Assembly (NCBI GenBank): GCA_965183875.1
Contig: CBCYMK010000023.1
Span: forward strand, 124,001 to 188,000
DNA length: 64,000 bases
Source: UBA6772 sp965183875
GTDB taxonomy: Bacteria; Bacteroidota; Bacteroidia; Flavobacteriales; UBA7430
Direction of reading: 5' to 3'
Of the stretch, positions 26,863 through 36,388 are shown piece after piece (positions within the stretch are counted from its first letter, which is position 1; each line of letters begins with the position of its first letter). The notes beneath the pieces were generated by a model that worked only from the letters and a program-made list of their open reading frames with translations, ran no database searches and had not been told where the DNA came from. The position numbers and the translations under genes are program-made.

Positions 26863-27303
26863 ATGAAAATAGTAACAAAATTAATAGCCTCTGTATTACT
26901 GAGCATAATTACAATTGGTTCTTTGTCTGCTCAAGACACTGGAAGGTTAAATGTAAATGGTTCAGTTGGTATTAGCATACTCTTAAATGCTAATTTAAAT
27001 ATTGAATATCGAATTTCGGAGTCTAGTGAAATGAGTTCGTATATTGCCCTAGGTGGAGGTAAAATAGCTTCCTTTAGTACAATTCCTCATCTAGACTTAA
27101 CGCATGTATTTTTAAGAGGTAGGTCTAATAACAAGTTTGAGTTTGGCTATGGGCTAACGCTTTTTGAGCCTACCAATGATCAGCATTTATATGTGAACTT
27201 TAGATTGGGATATAGGAGATTAAGTTTTAACAATAATTCTTTCTTTAGAACAGGTTTGTCGTTGGCGGAAGGCCTGTATATAGGTTGGGGATTTAATTTG
27301 TAA
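26863..27303 (+). CDS. Small secreted beta-rich protein of unknown function
   Basis: A 146-residue protein with a signal peptide (cleavage after LSAQ, about residue 24) and alternating hydrophobic strands through to a terminal aromatic motif YIGWGFNL, which is compatible with a small outer-membrane barrel. I do not recognise the family. It lies 47 bases after the LPP20-like gene and is followed by a terminator, so it closes a three-gene operon. Confidence 0.65.
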   Translation: MKIVTKLIASVLLSIITIGSLSAQDTGRLNVNGSVGISILLNANLNIEYRISESSEMSSYIALGGGKIASFSTIPHLDLTHVFLRGRSNNKFEFGYGLTLFEPTNDQHLYVNFRLGYRRLSFNNNSFFRTGLSLAEGLYIGWGFNL

Positions 27304-27319
27304 AGTTATTTAGTCAATC

Positions 27320-27360
27320 AAAAAAGCCTCGTTTAGAAATTCTAAACGAGGCTTTTTTTT
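27320..27360. terminator. Bidirectional terminator
   Basis: Stem AAAAGCCTCGTTTAGAA / TTCTAAACGAGGCTTTT with A run on the left and T run on the right, between converging genes. Confidence 0.93.
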
Positions 27361-27363
27361 GTC

Positions 27364-28284
27364 TTATAAATCTCTCATCAAGACTTTATAAAGTTTTACC
27401 ATTTCGGTAATATCTTCTTTGTGTACTTTTTCATCTGGAGTGTGTACATTGTCTTCTGGAGCACCAACGAAGCACCAGTCAAAAGGGTAGGAGGATTTTT
27501 GGAGTCCATTACCGTCTGATCCACCTGCATCCTCAACTTCTAGTTGATATTTAATATTGTTCTTTGTAGCTATTTCTACAATATTACGAACGTATGATTT
27601 TCTAGGTATACCTGAGTCTCTTAAAGAAATAGCTACACCATTACCATGAGGCACACCAGGGGTAACCCAGGTAATATCGGAAATTAATGCTTTTCGGACG
27701 CCCCAATTTTCATATATGTGTTTTCCTAGGTATCCTACAGAGCCACCACCAGTTTCTTCCCAACAAGAAAAAACAAGTACTCCATCTTCTAATGTTTCGG
27801 CAACTTGTAGAGCATTCCACATTCCCAGTCTATTGTCCATATAACAGTTTTGAACATAGTCAATATCTTCTCTCCAGTTAGGTTTAAAGGTTAGGTTAGT
27901 TCCTCGGTCTATATCTCTGTCAAGTTTATAAGAAATGGCTTTCGTTTCTTCGTTTACTACAAGCTCAGTTTCTATAGGTCCTTTAGAGTCTTCTCCTACC
28001 AGTTTAATACCATTTATCAATCTAGGTCCTCCTAATTTCACTAACTCTTTATCATAGCGAACAGTAAATCCTATAGAGTCCATATGAGCAAAAATAGCGG
28101 TGCGGGGTTTTCCAAATTTAAGCATTAAGCAATCTTGAAATTCTTCCCCATAAATGATTTCGGGTTGAACCTTCCAACTGGCTTTGTGTTTTTCTACATA
28201 GTCAATAATGAAATCTCTTAATGGAGCTTCATCTCCCGCAGGAGCTTGTATCGATTGTAATTCTTTTAGTAACGAGTAATCCAT
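27364..28284 (-). CDS. M42-type zinc aminopeptidase
   Basis: A 306-residue cytoplasmic metallopeptidase related to M42/M28. The expected metal ligands are present: His and Asp in AHMDSIGF, Asp in YMDNRLGMW, the catalytic and metal Glu pair in CWEETGGGSVG, Asp in ISDITWV and His in NVHTPDEKV. It would trim peptides from the N-terminus. Members of this family in Bacteroidota are usually around 300-360 residues, so the length is normal. Confidence 0.85.
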   Translation of the reverse strand: MDYSLLKELQSIQAPAGDEAPLRDFIIDYVEKHKASWKVQPEIIYGEEFQDCLMLKFGKPRTAIFAHMDSIGFTVRYDKELVKLGGPRLINGIKLVGEDSKGPIETELVVNEETKAISYKLDRDIDRGTNLTFKPNWREDIDYVQNCYMDNRLGMWNALQVAETLEDGVLVFSCWEETGGGSVGYLGKHIYENWGVRKALISDITWVTPGVPHGNGVAISLRDSGIPRKSYVRNIVEIATKNNIKYQLEVEDAGGSDGNGLQKSSYPFDWCFVGAPEDNVHTPDEKVHKEDITEMVKLYKVLMRDL

Positions 28285-28349
28285 GAGATGTATGTTAATT
28301 TGAGAAAGGTAGAGCTTAATTATTAATACTTACTCTTGTGTTCTGTTCC

Positions 28350-28964
28350 TTAGTCCTCAATTTTCTTAATACTAATGTTCTTTAATCCAGTAAATTTATC
28401 TTGTGCTTTTTGAGCTTCTTTTTTTCTAATGGCGAAAACTATTTTACAATCCATTCCCATAGTTTGAGATTTTATCTCTACACCTAGGTCTTTCATAAAT
28501 CGCATGACTGTATTCATTTCAGGATAACCAAAGCTAAGCTCAAATTCCTCGTCTATAGTACATTCTATAATTTCTGCATTGTTTAATGCTTCATAGGCCG
28601 CTGTCTTATAGGCATTCATCATTCCACCAACACCCAGTTTGGTTCCACCAAAATAACGAACCACTACCACTCCTACATTAGTAAGATCCTTAGCATCTAC
28701 CTGACCTAGTATAGGCTTTCCTGCAGCGTTGGTAGGCTCACCATCGTCGTTTGCACGATATACAGAATAGTCTTGTTTAAGTCTATAAGCATAGCAATGA
28801 TGCCTGGCAGTATGGTGTTCTTTTTTTAGCTCTTCAATTTTAAGTTTTAAATCTAGCTCGCTATTAATAGGGTAGGCGTAACCAAAAAACTTAGAGCCAC
28901 GATCTTTAAAGAAACCTTCAGAAGGAGTTTTAATCGTTTTGTATGAATCTTTAATTTCGCTCAC
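28350..28964 (-). CDS. YigZ/IMPACT family protein
   Basis: A 204-residue protein of the UPF0029 family. Diagnostic motifs are SKFFGYAYP, ARHHCYAYRL, NDDGEPTNAAGKPIL and VVVVRYFGGTKLGVGGM, followed by the small C-terminal DUF1949 ferredoxin-like domain. The bacterial function is unclear; eukaryotic IMPACT regulates the Gcn2 kinase. One base separates it from the transporter gene upstream. Confidence 0.93.
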   Translation of the reverse strand: MSEIKDSYKTIKTPSEGFFKDRGSKFFGYAYPINSELDLKLKIEELKKEHHTARHHCYAYRLKQDYSVYRANDDGEPTNAAGKPILGQVDAKDLTNVGVVVVRYFGGTKLGVGGMMNAYKTAAYEALNNAEIIECTIDEEFELSFGYPEMNTVMRFMKDLGVEIKSQTMGMDCKIVFAIRKKEAQKAQDKFTGLKNISIKKIED

Positions 28965-28965
28965 G

Positions 28966-29832
28966 CTAAGAAATGGATATTAGTAAAATTGAAAGCATCG
29001 CTATAAGTATACCTAGCCAGTTGCCTTTTGATAAATGCTCTTTAAATAAAACGCTTGCAAATATAGCTGAAGTAGCTACAATACCCATATTATTAATAGG
29101 AAATACGAATGTGCTCTCAGGGAAATGATTTAAGCATTTTAGGAAAAACACAATTGATAGTACGTTTGGGATTCCTAATACAATTCCTGCAATTGCATTC
29201 TTGAGCTCTATTTTTTGTCCTTTTAAGAGTTTTATAAATAGTATAGGTACTCCTATGCATCCTGCAATGGTATAGAGCATGGCACTAAACTCTAGCTCTA
29301 ATCCTTTGTCTACAATTTGGTAGGTTTCCTGACTGTATATTAAAATGAGATCTAACAAACCTGTGCAGGCAAATAGTACTACTGGTACTAAAATGTAATT
29401 TTTGTTTATTACCCGGTCTGTATTTTCCTTTTTAGAGGTAAAGTAAATGGAAATAAGTGCCAGGAAGATACCGGTAATTTTAAGAATGCTTACACTGTCT
29501 CCGTAGTATAAAAAGCCAAATATTACTGGAATACAAAGAGATATTTTAGTGGATACTGAAGTAATTGCAATTCCAATTTTCTGTGCTGAATAGGCCACTA
29601 AATTAAAAATACAAATGAAAAATATCCCAATTATAAAAGCAGATTTAAACCAGGGTTCTGCAATAATTTGTTTGGCACTAAAGGGGGTGTCAGAAAGAGA
29701 GATACAAATGCTTCCTGCAGTGATATAGTTAAAAACAATAGCTTGAAAATTATTTACTTCATAACGCTGAAATAATTTAAAGATGAGAATTAAGCCAGTA
29801 GTAGACAGAATACTTAGAAATAGGTATATCAT
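28966..29832 (-). CDS. DMT superfamily transporter (EamA-like)
   Basis: A 288-residue inner-membrane protein with about ten hydrophobic segments in two repeats, as in the drug/metabolite transporter superfamily. The second-half motif FPINNMGIVATSAIFASVLF, with LSKGNWLGILI after it, matches the EamA pattern. Substrate unknown. It overlaps ribD by 4 bases, so translation is coupled. Confidence 0.85.
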   Translation of the reverse strand: MIYLFLSILSTTGLILIFKLFQRYEVNNFQAIVFNYITAGSICISLSDTPFSAKQIIAEPWFKSAFIIGIFFICIFNLVAYSAQKIGIAITSVSTKISLCIPVIFGFLYYGDSVSILKITGIFLALISIYFTSKKENTDRVINKNYILVPVVLFACTGLLDLILIYSQETYQIVDKGLELEFSAMLYTIAGCIGVPILFIKLLKGQKIELKNAIAGIVLGIPNVLSIVFFLKCLNHFPESTFVFPINNMGIVATSAIFASVLFKEHLSKGNWLGILIAMLSILLISIS

Positions 29833-30875
29833 TTAGTTAATTCTTCTTTGTGGTAAGTTCTTAAAATATCTGTATTTATTTGTTCTACTGTACTAGGCTT
29901 GAAGTTTAGTGTTGGTGCATTAATTCCATTTAATAGACATTTAGCTCCTTCAAAAACTCGTGCTTCATCCCATAGATTTTGGTCTATAAAAGATTGTAAA
30001 GTCTTTTGACCACCTTCAATAATAACCGATTGTATATTTTTAGTATAAAGGTTGCTAAGTATCTCTTGAGGTAAATTGTTGAAGTTAACTTTTAGATATT
30101 CAGTAGTTTTTGAATTGTAGTTTTCCTTGTCATTAAATACCAGGGTCTTACTTTCGGAACTAAAAATATTCAAATTTTCAGGAAGTGTAGCGTCTTTGTC
30201 TATGACTATTCTAATGGGTTGATTGCCTTTCCACAAACGTGCAGTTAATGAAGGGTTGTCCATTACAGCCGTATTTGTACCTACTAAAATGCTAGCTTCT
30301 TCTGTTCTCCACCTGTGTACTAGTTTCTTCGATTCTGGACTTGTTATCCAGAAAGGTTCTCCTTTTGTTTGTTTGAGAGGAGCAATAAAACCATCTTTTG
30401 TCTCTGCCCATTTCAGTATTATATAGGGTCTTTTTTTCTGATGATAAGTAAAGAATCGTTTGTGAGATTCTAAACACTTATTTTCTAAAACTCCTACTTT
30501 AACTTTTGCACCAAACTCTTGGAGCATAGTTATCCCTTTTCCAGAAACTTTAGAGAACGGATCAATACAGCCAATAACCACATTAGCGATCTTATGTTTT
30601 ATGATTAAGGACGCACAGGGTGGGGTTTTACCATAATGTGCACAAGGTTCTAAATTCACGTAAATGGTCGATTCACATAAAAGAGATTTGTCTATTACAG
30701 AATTTACAGCATTCACTTCAGCATGTGCTTCACCTGCAATTTTATGCCAACCTTCACCAATAATTTTTCCTTTGTGTACAATAACAGATCCTACCATTGG
30801 ATTAGGGTAAGTATAACCCAATCCTAACTTAGCTAAATCTAAGCATCTTTGCATGTAAATTTCATCCTCCTGCAT
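29829..30875 (-). CDS. ribD: Bifunctional riboflavin deaminase/reductase RibD
   Basis: A 348-residue enzyme of riboflavin biosynthesis. The N-terminal cytidine-deaminase domain carries the zinc site HAEVNAV and PCAHYGKTPPCA; the C-terminal reductase domain begins near residue 150 with PYIILKWAETKDGFI and has VEGGQKTLQSF-like NADPH site (IIEGGQKTL). Both activities appear intact. It is divergent from prmC with only 36 bases between starts. Confidence 0.96.
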   Translation of the reverse strand: MQEDEIYMQRCLDLAKLGLGYTYPNPMVGSVIVHKGKIIGEGWHKIAGEAHAEVNAVNSVIDKSLLCESTIYVNLEPCAHYGKTPPCASLIIKHKIANVVIGCIDPFSKVSGKGITMLQEFGAKVKVGVLENKCLESHKRFFTYHQKKRPYIILKWAETKDGFIAPLKQTKGEPFWITSPESKKLVHRWRTEEASILVGTNTAVMDNPSLTARLWKGNQPIRIVIDKDATLPENLNIFSSESKTLVFNDKENYNSKTTEYLKVNFNNLPQEILSNLYTKNIQSVIIEGGQKTLQSFIDQNLWDEARVFEGAKCLLNGINAPTLNFKPSTVEQINTDILRTYHKEELTK

Positions 30876-30911
30876 AGCTCAAAAATAGACAAAATGCTTT
30901 AGTTTTAGGCT

Positions 30912-31763
30912 ATGCAAAAAGTTAAAGATATTCGCCTTTTTTTAATGTCCAATTTGGGTGAGCAATACCCTGATTCTGAGCTTAGAGGTTTTCTAAATTG
31001 GATTCTTGAGTACGTAGTAGACTTTTCTGTTATGGATGCTCTTATGAATGCTGAGGACCTACTAAAGCCAAAAGACCTAATAGAGATACAGCGGATAACT
31101 GATTTATTGAAAAATGAAATTCCTATTCAACAAATTGTTGGTTATGCTTGGTTTTATGGACTTAAATTTTCTGTAAATGAGCATGTTTTAATTCCACGTC
31201 CAGAAACAGAAGAGTTGGTCGATTGGATTTTAAAAGATAATCCATCAGGTAAATCTATTTTGGATATAGGAACTGGTTCTGGTTGTATTCCTATTACAAT
31301 TGCTTTAAACAGTACTGCCCAACTATCTACAATAGATATATCAGACTTAGCAATTGTACAAGCTAAACAAAACGCAAAAAGGCTCAATGCTTCTGTAAAC
31401 TTTATTCATGCTGATATATTAGCTAATGCGCATTTAGTTTTACCAAATAGCTATGACGTTATTGTTAGTAATCCACCCTATGTATTGGAATCAGACAAAG
31501 AAATGATGTCTGCCAATGTACTAGAAAATGAACCACATTTAGCTCTTTTTGTACCTGATGAAAAAGCACTTGTTTTTTATGAAGCTATTGCAGAATTAGC
31601 TACAATAAAACTAAATAACAATGGTTTTCTGTATTTTGAAATTCATGAACTCAAAGGGAGTGAAACGATAGAAATGTTGAAAATTAAAGGTTTCACTGAA
31701 ATAGAATTAAAGAAAGATATGCAAGGGAAAGATAGAATGGTGAAAGCTGTTTGGAAAGTGTAA
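30912..31763 (+). CDS. prmC: Release factor glutamine methyltransferase
   Basis: A 283-residue SAM-dependent enzyme methylating the GGQ glutamine of release factors RF1 and RF2. The SAM motif SILDIGTGSGCIPI, the substrate-binding NPPYV and the upstream LIPRPETEELV signature are complete. The ribD/prmC divergent pair is a common arrangement in Flavobacteriia. Confidence 0.96.
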   Translation: MQKVKDIRLFLMSNLGEQYPDSELRGFLNWILEYVVDFSVMDALMNAEDLLKPKDLIEIQRITDLLKNEIPIQQIVGYAWFYGLKFSVNEHVLIPRPETEELVDWILKDNPSGKSILDIGTGSGCIPITIALNSTAQLSTIDISDLAIVQAKQNAKRLNASVNFIHADILANAHLVLPNSYDVIVSNPPYVLESDKEMMSANVLENEPHLALFVPDEKALVFYEAIAELATIKLNNNGFLYFEIHELKGSETIEMLKIKGFTEIELKKDMQGKDRMVKAVWKV

Positions 31764-31810
31764 ATTGCATTTTTATAGTTGAAGAAAGAAAGCCTTAAAT
31801 GATAAATTAT

Positions 31811-31848
31811 CATCTTTAGATCGTAAAAAGATAATAATTTTTTTAGTT
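31811..31848 (+). terminator. Possible terminator after prmC
   Basis: Imperfect stem ATTATC..CTTT / AAAG.ATAAT followed by TTTTTTT. The stem is AT-only apart from a few pairs, so it is weak. Confidence 0.4.
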
Positions 31849-31935
31849 AAAAAGTCTTTATCAACCCAAGCTACTTGTTGGGAATAAGACTGACTTGTAG
31901 GATTGGGTGATAAACGAATAATTAGATTCAATAAA

Positions 31936-33929
31936 ATGGACGCAAAGTCTAGAATAGATATACTCAGAAAAGAATTAGCAGCACATAATCATGCTTACTA
32001 TTTATTGGATACTCCAATAATTAGCGACTTTGAATTTGATAAGCTGCTAGAAGAACTTGTGCAGCTTGAAAAGTCTAATCCAGAATTTTTTGATGAGAAT
32101 TCTCCTAGCCAAAGAGTAGGGGGTTCGGTAAATAAGAATTTCGAGACTGTAAAACATAAACGCGCTATGCTATCGTTGGGTAATACTTACTCAGAAGAAG
32201 ATTTACGCGATTTTGATAAGCGTATACAAAAGATTATAACAGAACCCTATACGTATGTATGTGAATTGAAATACGATGGTACTTCTATTAGTTTACATTA
32301 TAAAAATGGTGTATTAACACAAGCACTTACTAGGGGAGATGGTTCTCAGGGCGATGATGTTACCAATAATGTTAGAACTATTAAGACTATTCCACTTAGG
32401 CTTACTGGTAATCCACCTTCAGAATTCGAAATCCGCGGGGAAATATTCATGCCTCATAAAGGATTTGAAGCTATGAATAGCGAAAGACTTGAATCTGGTT
32501 TAGAAGCCTTTGCAAACCCTAGAAATGCAAGCTCAGGCTCCTTAAAAATGCAAGACAGTTCGGTTGTAGCTACCCGACCTTTAGATTGTTATTTATACCA
32601 TGTGCTCGAAGAGAAAAATACAATTGATTCTCATTATTTAAAGCTTGAAGAAGCTCGAAAATGGGGATTTAAAATTCCTACAGAAACGAAAACTTTTACC
32701 GATATCGAGGGGGTATTATCTTTTGTTTCTCTTTGGGAAGAAGAAAGAAAAAAATTAGCCTACGATATAGACGGCATTGTAATTAAAGTAGACAGTAGTT
32801 TTCAGCAAGAAGAATTGGGGTTTACCGCTAAGTCTCCACGTTGGGCAATATCGTATAAGTTTAAAGCTGAGCAAGCAGTTACCAAGTTAAACGAAATTAC
32901 CTATCAGGTTGGTCGTACTGGTGCTATTACTCCGGTAGCGAATTTAAAAGCAGTACAATTAGCGGGTACTACCGTTAAAAGAGCTTCCTTACACAACGCC
33001 GATCAAATTGCAAAATTAGATATTAGAGTAGGAGATACTGTTTATGTAGAAAAGGGTGGTGAAATAATCCCTAAAATTGTTGGTGTTGCATTAAAAGATA
33101 GAGATCTATTTTCTCAGCCAACACTGTATATTTCTCAGTGTCCTGAATGTGCTACAGAATTAGTTCGCAAAGAAGGTGAAGCTCAGCACTACTGTCCTAA
33201 TGAAAAAGCTTGTCCTCCCCAGATAAAAGGAAAAATAGAGCATTTTATTAGTCGTAAGGCAATGAATATTGATGGCTTAGGTACAGAGACTATAGATCAG
33301 TTTTTTAAGGAAGGATTGATTTCTAATGTAGCAGACTTATATTTCCTTACAAAAGAGCAAATTCTTCCTTTGGAAAGAATGGCAGATAAATCTGCATCTA
33401 AGGCTGTTTCGAGTATTTTTGACTCTAAGAAAGTACCCTTCGAAAGGGTGTTATATGCCCTTGGTATTCGTTATGTAGGAGTAACAGTGGCTAAGAAGTT
33501 AGCTTACCATTACCAAAACTTACAGTTGCTCCAAATGCAGATTTGGAAAACCTTACCAAGGTCGACGAAATAGGAGCTAGGATTGCACAGAGCGTACTCG
33601 ATTGGTTTGCTTTAGATGAGAATAAACTTTTGATTGCTCGCTTAATAGAAGCTGAGGTAAAGTTAGAGATCGATAGTGCTATTCTAGCAGATAGAACGCA
33701 TATATTACAAGGGCAATCGTTTGTTATTTCAGGAGTGTTCAGCAATCATTCTCGCGATGAACTTAAGAAGCTTATAGAGCAAAACGGAGGAAAAAATACA
33801 GCTTCAATTTCAAAAAAAACAAGCTATCTTGTGGCAGGTGATAAGATGGGGCCTAGTAAAAGGGAAAAGGCTGAAAACTTAGGTGTGGCGATTATTACAG
33901 AAGATGAATTTATTGAATTATTGAAATGA
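31936..33929 (+). CDS. ligA: NAD-dependent DNA ligase (one frameshift in the sequence)
   Basis: Repaired length is 664 residues, normal for LigA, which seals nicks in DNA replication and repair. The adenylation motif is ELKYDGTS, the zinc finger uses CPEC and the later C...C pair of HYCPNEKAC, then helix-hairpin-helix repeats and a C-terminal BRCT domain (QSFVISGVFSNHSRDEL) follow. The frame breaks near 33523, inside the HhH region: after AYHYQNL the protein continues in another frame as VAPNADLENLTKVDEIG. One added base restores it, so a sequencing deletion is likely. The start at 31936 follows the family N-terminus. Confidence 0.92.
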
Positions 33930-34471
33930 GTTTACTTACAGATTTAAAACACTGGTATGGGGAGTGGCAACTAAAGCGGTCTGATCTAGAAGCAAAAAGG
34001 CAGCGTGCTGTTTTTAATTTAAAAACGGCTAAAAAAATTACTGTGCTATTTGATGCTTCCATTCCTAAAGATATCGATAAGGTAAAGTCGCTAGTAAAAA
34101 TATTATCTCCCGGAAAGGATTTAGTTTCTGCATTGGGATTTGTTAACGAGCAAGATAAATCCTTTGAGCATATGTCTACATTACACTTCGACTTTTTTTC
34201 TACTGAGGATTTAAATTGGTATGGGAAGCCTCAAGGAATAGTGATTGACAACTTCCTAAAAGAAGAGTATGATATTTTAATAGACCTAACATTAACAAAA
34301 TTTTACCCATTAACATATATGGCGGTTGCCTCACCTTCAAAATTTAAAGTTGGTAGGTGTAGAACTGATGTTAGTGTTTTTGACTTAAGTATAGATAATA
34401 GTAAAAATCAAAGTTTAGAATCTTTGATACAAGAAATAACTCACTATTTAAATCGTATTGAACCGATATGA
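33926..34471 (+). CDS. Conserved Bacteroidota protein (DUF6913-like)
   Basis: A 181-residue soluble protein of a small family that in Flavobacteriia commonly sits between ligA and dapA; I believe it is DUF6913, but the family name is from memory. Visible features are a basic N-terminal helix (KHWYGEWQLKRSDLEAKRQRA) and an alpha-beta fold with ITVLFDAS and DILIDLT. No catalytic motif is seen. It overlaps both ligA and dapA by 4 bases (ATGA at each end), so all three are co-translated. Confidence 0.75.
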   Translation: MSLLTDLKHWYGEWQLKRSDLEAKRQRAVFNLKTAKKITVLFDASIPKDIDKVKSLVKILSPGKDLVSALGFVNEQDKSFEHMSTLHFDFFSTEDLNWYGKPQGIVIDNFLKEEYDILIDLTLTKFYPLTYMAVASPSKFKVGRCRTDVSVFDLSIDNSKNQSLESLIQEITHYLNRIEPI

Positions 34472-35337
34472 AATCAAAATTAACTGGTACTGGTGTAGCA
34501 ATGGTTACTCCATTTAATGCAGACAAGTCTATAGATTATAAAGGCTTAGAAAACCTTATTGAATACCTTATCCATGGTGGTGTAGAGTTTTTAGTGTCTA
34601 TGGGTACAACAGGTGAAAGTGCTGTTTTATCTGCTACTGAAAAAGAAAAAGTAGTCGCTTTTTCTAAGGATAAAATTAATGGACGTGTTCCTTTTGTTGT
34701 TGGTATAGGAGGTAATGATACCGCTGCTGTGGTGGCTCAAATTAAAAACACAGATTTTACGGGTATTGATGCTGTACTTTCTGTTTCGCCGGCGTATAAT
34801 AAACCTACTCAAGAAGGGGTTTATCAGCATTTTAAGGCTGTTTCTGAAGTGTGTCCCGTTGCTATTATCCTTTATAATGTTCCGGGTAGAACAAGTTCGA
34901 ATATGTCTGCAGAGACTACTTTGCGATTGGCAAATGACTTTGAAAATATTGTTGCTGTAAAAGAAGCCTCGGGTGATATGGAGCAAATTATGAACCTGTT
35001 AAGAGATAGACCAAAAGATTTTCTAGTTCTTTCTGGAGATGATGCGCTTACATTGCCTATGGTGTTTATGGGGGCAGATGGAGTAATTTCTGTACAAGCT
35101 ATGGTGTTGCCTTCAGAATTTTCGGAAATGGTACGTAGAGGATTAGCAGGAGATATAGAAAAGGCTAGGGCATTACACTATCCTCAATTGGAAATTATAG
35201 ATCATATTTTCTCAGAAGGAAACCCAGCTGGAGTAAAAGCTTGCTTAAAAATTAAAGGTGTTTGTGAAGAACATCTTAGACTTCCTTTAGTTGAAATCTC
35301 TAGAGAGAGATATAAAACCCTAGAAGGTTTACTGTAA
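34468..35337 (+). CDS. dapA: 4-hydroxy-tetrahydrodipicolinate synthase
   Basis: A 289-residue TIM-barrel aldolase condensing pyruvate with aspartate semialdehyde in the lysine and diaminopimelate pathway. Substrate-site residues lie in GTTGESA, the catalytic Tyr in YNVPGRTS and the Schiff-base Lys in VAVKEASGD. It ends the ligA operon before a strong terminator. Confidence 0.97.
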   Translation: MKSKLTGTGVAMVTPFNADKSIDYKGLENLIEYLIHGGVEFLVSMGTTGESAVLSATEKEKVVAFSKDKINGRVPFVVGIGGNDTAAVVAQIKNTDFTGIDAVLSVSPAYNKPTQEGVYQHFKAVSEVCPVAIILYNVPGRTSSNMSAETTLRLANDFENIVAVKEASGDMEQIMNLLRDRPKDFLVLSGDDALTLPMVFMGADGVISVQAMVLPSEFSEMVRRGLAGDIEKARALHYPQLEIIDHIFSEGNPAGVKACLKIKGVCEEHLRLPLVEISRERYKTLEGLL

Positions 35338-35367
35338 AAAAAAAAGGCTCCGAATGGAGCCTTTTTT
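35336..35367. terminator. Bidirectional terminator after dapA
   Basis: Stem AAAAAAGGCTCC / GGAGCCTTTTTT around GAAT; A run and T run on the two sides serve dapA and the converging lipoprotein genes. Confidence 0.92.
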
Positions 35368-35386
35368 AGTTTAATAAGTGGAGTAA

Positions 35387-35641
35387 TTAGTCACAGGTAT
35401 AAACAGTTGTTACTGTTTGTTCTATTCCTAAAGAACCTACTGTAACAACCTGTGTAGGGTTGTCGAGTACGTTTTGTAGTTGATCTCCACATAAGTCGGT
35501 AGTAGTCATTGTAGCAGTGCTAATCACCTCATTGTCCATTACTGTAGTAATAACAGCTGAACAGGGTTGGCATCCTTGATTTTCTGTACAAGCAGATAAG
35601 CTTACTAGGATGATTCCTAAAGTTAAAATATGTTTTGTCAT
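35387..35641 (-). CDS. Small cysteine-rich lipoprotein A
   Basis: An 84-residue lipoprotein of a local paralogous family. The signal peptide ends in lipobox LSAC (Cys18). The mature part has CQPC, then the family motif LCGDQLQNVLD, and a C-terminal YTCD. Family members share CxxC, a [YL]CG[ED]xL element and a cysteine at the extreme C-terminus, which suggests two disulfides. I do not recognise the family. It follows member B by 43 bases on the same strand. Confidence 0.75.
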   Translation of the reverse strand: MTKHILTLGIILVSLSACTENQGCQPCSAVITTVMDNEVISTATMTTTDLCGDQLQNVLDNPTQVVTVGSLGIEQTVTTVYTCD

Positions 35642-35684
35642 GTTTATTTAATAAAAAACACTCTGTTGAGTCTTCAATTTATAA

Positions 35685-35897
35685 TTAGTCACAAGTAGTA
35701 GTTACCGAAATAGTACCATTAACTACTGTTTGTCCATCTATTGCATCTAGTTCATCTCCAAAGTATTCTGCTGTAACAGTCATGGCGTCTTGAGTAACAT
35801 TATCAATTGTAGATACGGTTGTACATGTTGAGCATTTGTCTGCACAGGATGTTAATCCGAATGATAGAATTGCAACTGCGATAAGTAATTTTTTCAT
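35685..35897 (-). CDS. Small cysteine-rich lipoprotein B
   Basis: A 70-residue family member with lipobox LTSC, CSTC and a C-terminal TTTCD. The family motif is present as YFGDELDAID, with Phe replacing the conserved Cys, so one disulfide partner is lost. The start at 35897 is fixed by a promoter box 28 bases upstream; a longer frame to 35951 would cross the promoter. Confidence 0.75.
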   Translation of the reverse strand: MKKLLIAVAILSFGLTSCADKCSTCTTVSTIDNVTQDAMTVTAEYFGDELDAIDGQTVVNGTISVTTTCD

Positions 35898-35924
35898 TTT
35901 TTTTGTTTTAGAGTTTATAATAAT

Positions 35925-35932
35925 CAAATATA
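35925..35932 (-). promoter_or_regulatory. Promoter -7 box of lipoproteins B and A
   Basis: On the minus strand TATATTTG matches TAnnTTTG exactly, 28 bases before the start of gene B. Confidence 0.75.
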
Positions 35933-35951
35933 GTAAGTAAGTAAGTGCCAC

Positions 35952-35986
35952 TTTTTTTTCAAAAAAAAAGACTCCGTAGAGTCTTT
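35952..35986 (-). terminator. Terminator after the upstream lipoprotein pair
   Basis: Stem AAAGACTC / GAGTCTTT with CGTA loop, followed on the minus strand by a long T run. Confidence 0.82.
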
Positions 35987-35993
35987 AGTTTTA

Positions 35994-36150
35994 TCAGTCA
36001 CATTCGTAGAGATAATCATGCTGTCTGAGGTGATCATTTAGGTGTTTATACCTACAAAGTTTACTGCGCAGTATCCATGTTAAGGAGCTTGTTTTCTTGA
36101 AGGGCTTTATCAGAGCTTACAGTTAAAACTACATGTCCTAATAATCACTT
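35994..36150 (-). pseudogene. Possible remnant of a fifth cysteine-rich lipoprotein
   Basis: No open frame spans this stretch, but on the minus strand it ends YECD then stop, echoing YTCD and TTCD of members A and B, with an LC further upstream in the same frame and VVLTVSSDKALQ in another frame. Placement between members C and B, immediately before the terminator, fits a decayed family copy. Similarity is short, so the call is tentative. Confidence 0.35.
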
Positions 36151-36153
36151 TAT

Positions 36154-36378
36154 TTAGTAGTCTTTACAAGTTCTAACTCTTTTTAAAGGACCTACAGTAA
36201 TTGAAGCCGCTTCGCTTTCAATTAACTCTAAGTCTTCTCCACAATACACCTCCGAACTAGTAAGGTTCTCTTTTAATTCTCCGTTATAATACACTTCATA
36301 TTCACAAGTCTTACATTCTTCTTTACAAGAAGGGAAGCAGAATAGGAGTATAGTTAAAGGGATGATTAGTTTTCTCAT
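36154..36378 (-). CDS. Small cysteine-rich lipoprotein C
   Basis: A 74-residue family member: lipobox FPSC, CKTC, the motif YCGEDLELIESE and a cysteine near the end (RVRTCKDY). All family cysteines are present. It starts 10 bases after the stop of member D, so the two form an operon. Confidence 0.78.
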   Translation of the reverse strand: MRKLIIPLTILLFCFPSCKEECKTCEYEVYYNGELKENLTSSEVYCGEDLELIESEAASITVGPLKRVRTCKDY

Positions 36379-36388
36379 TATAAGTCGT

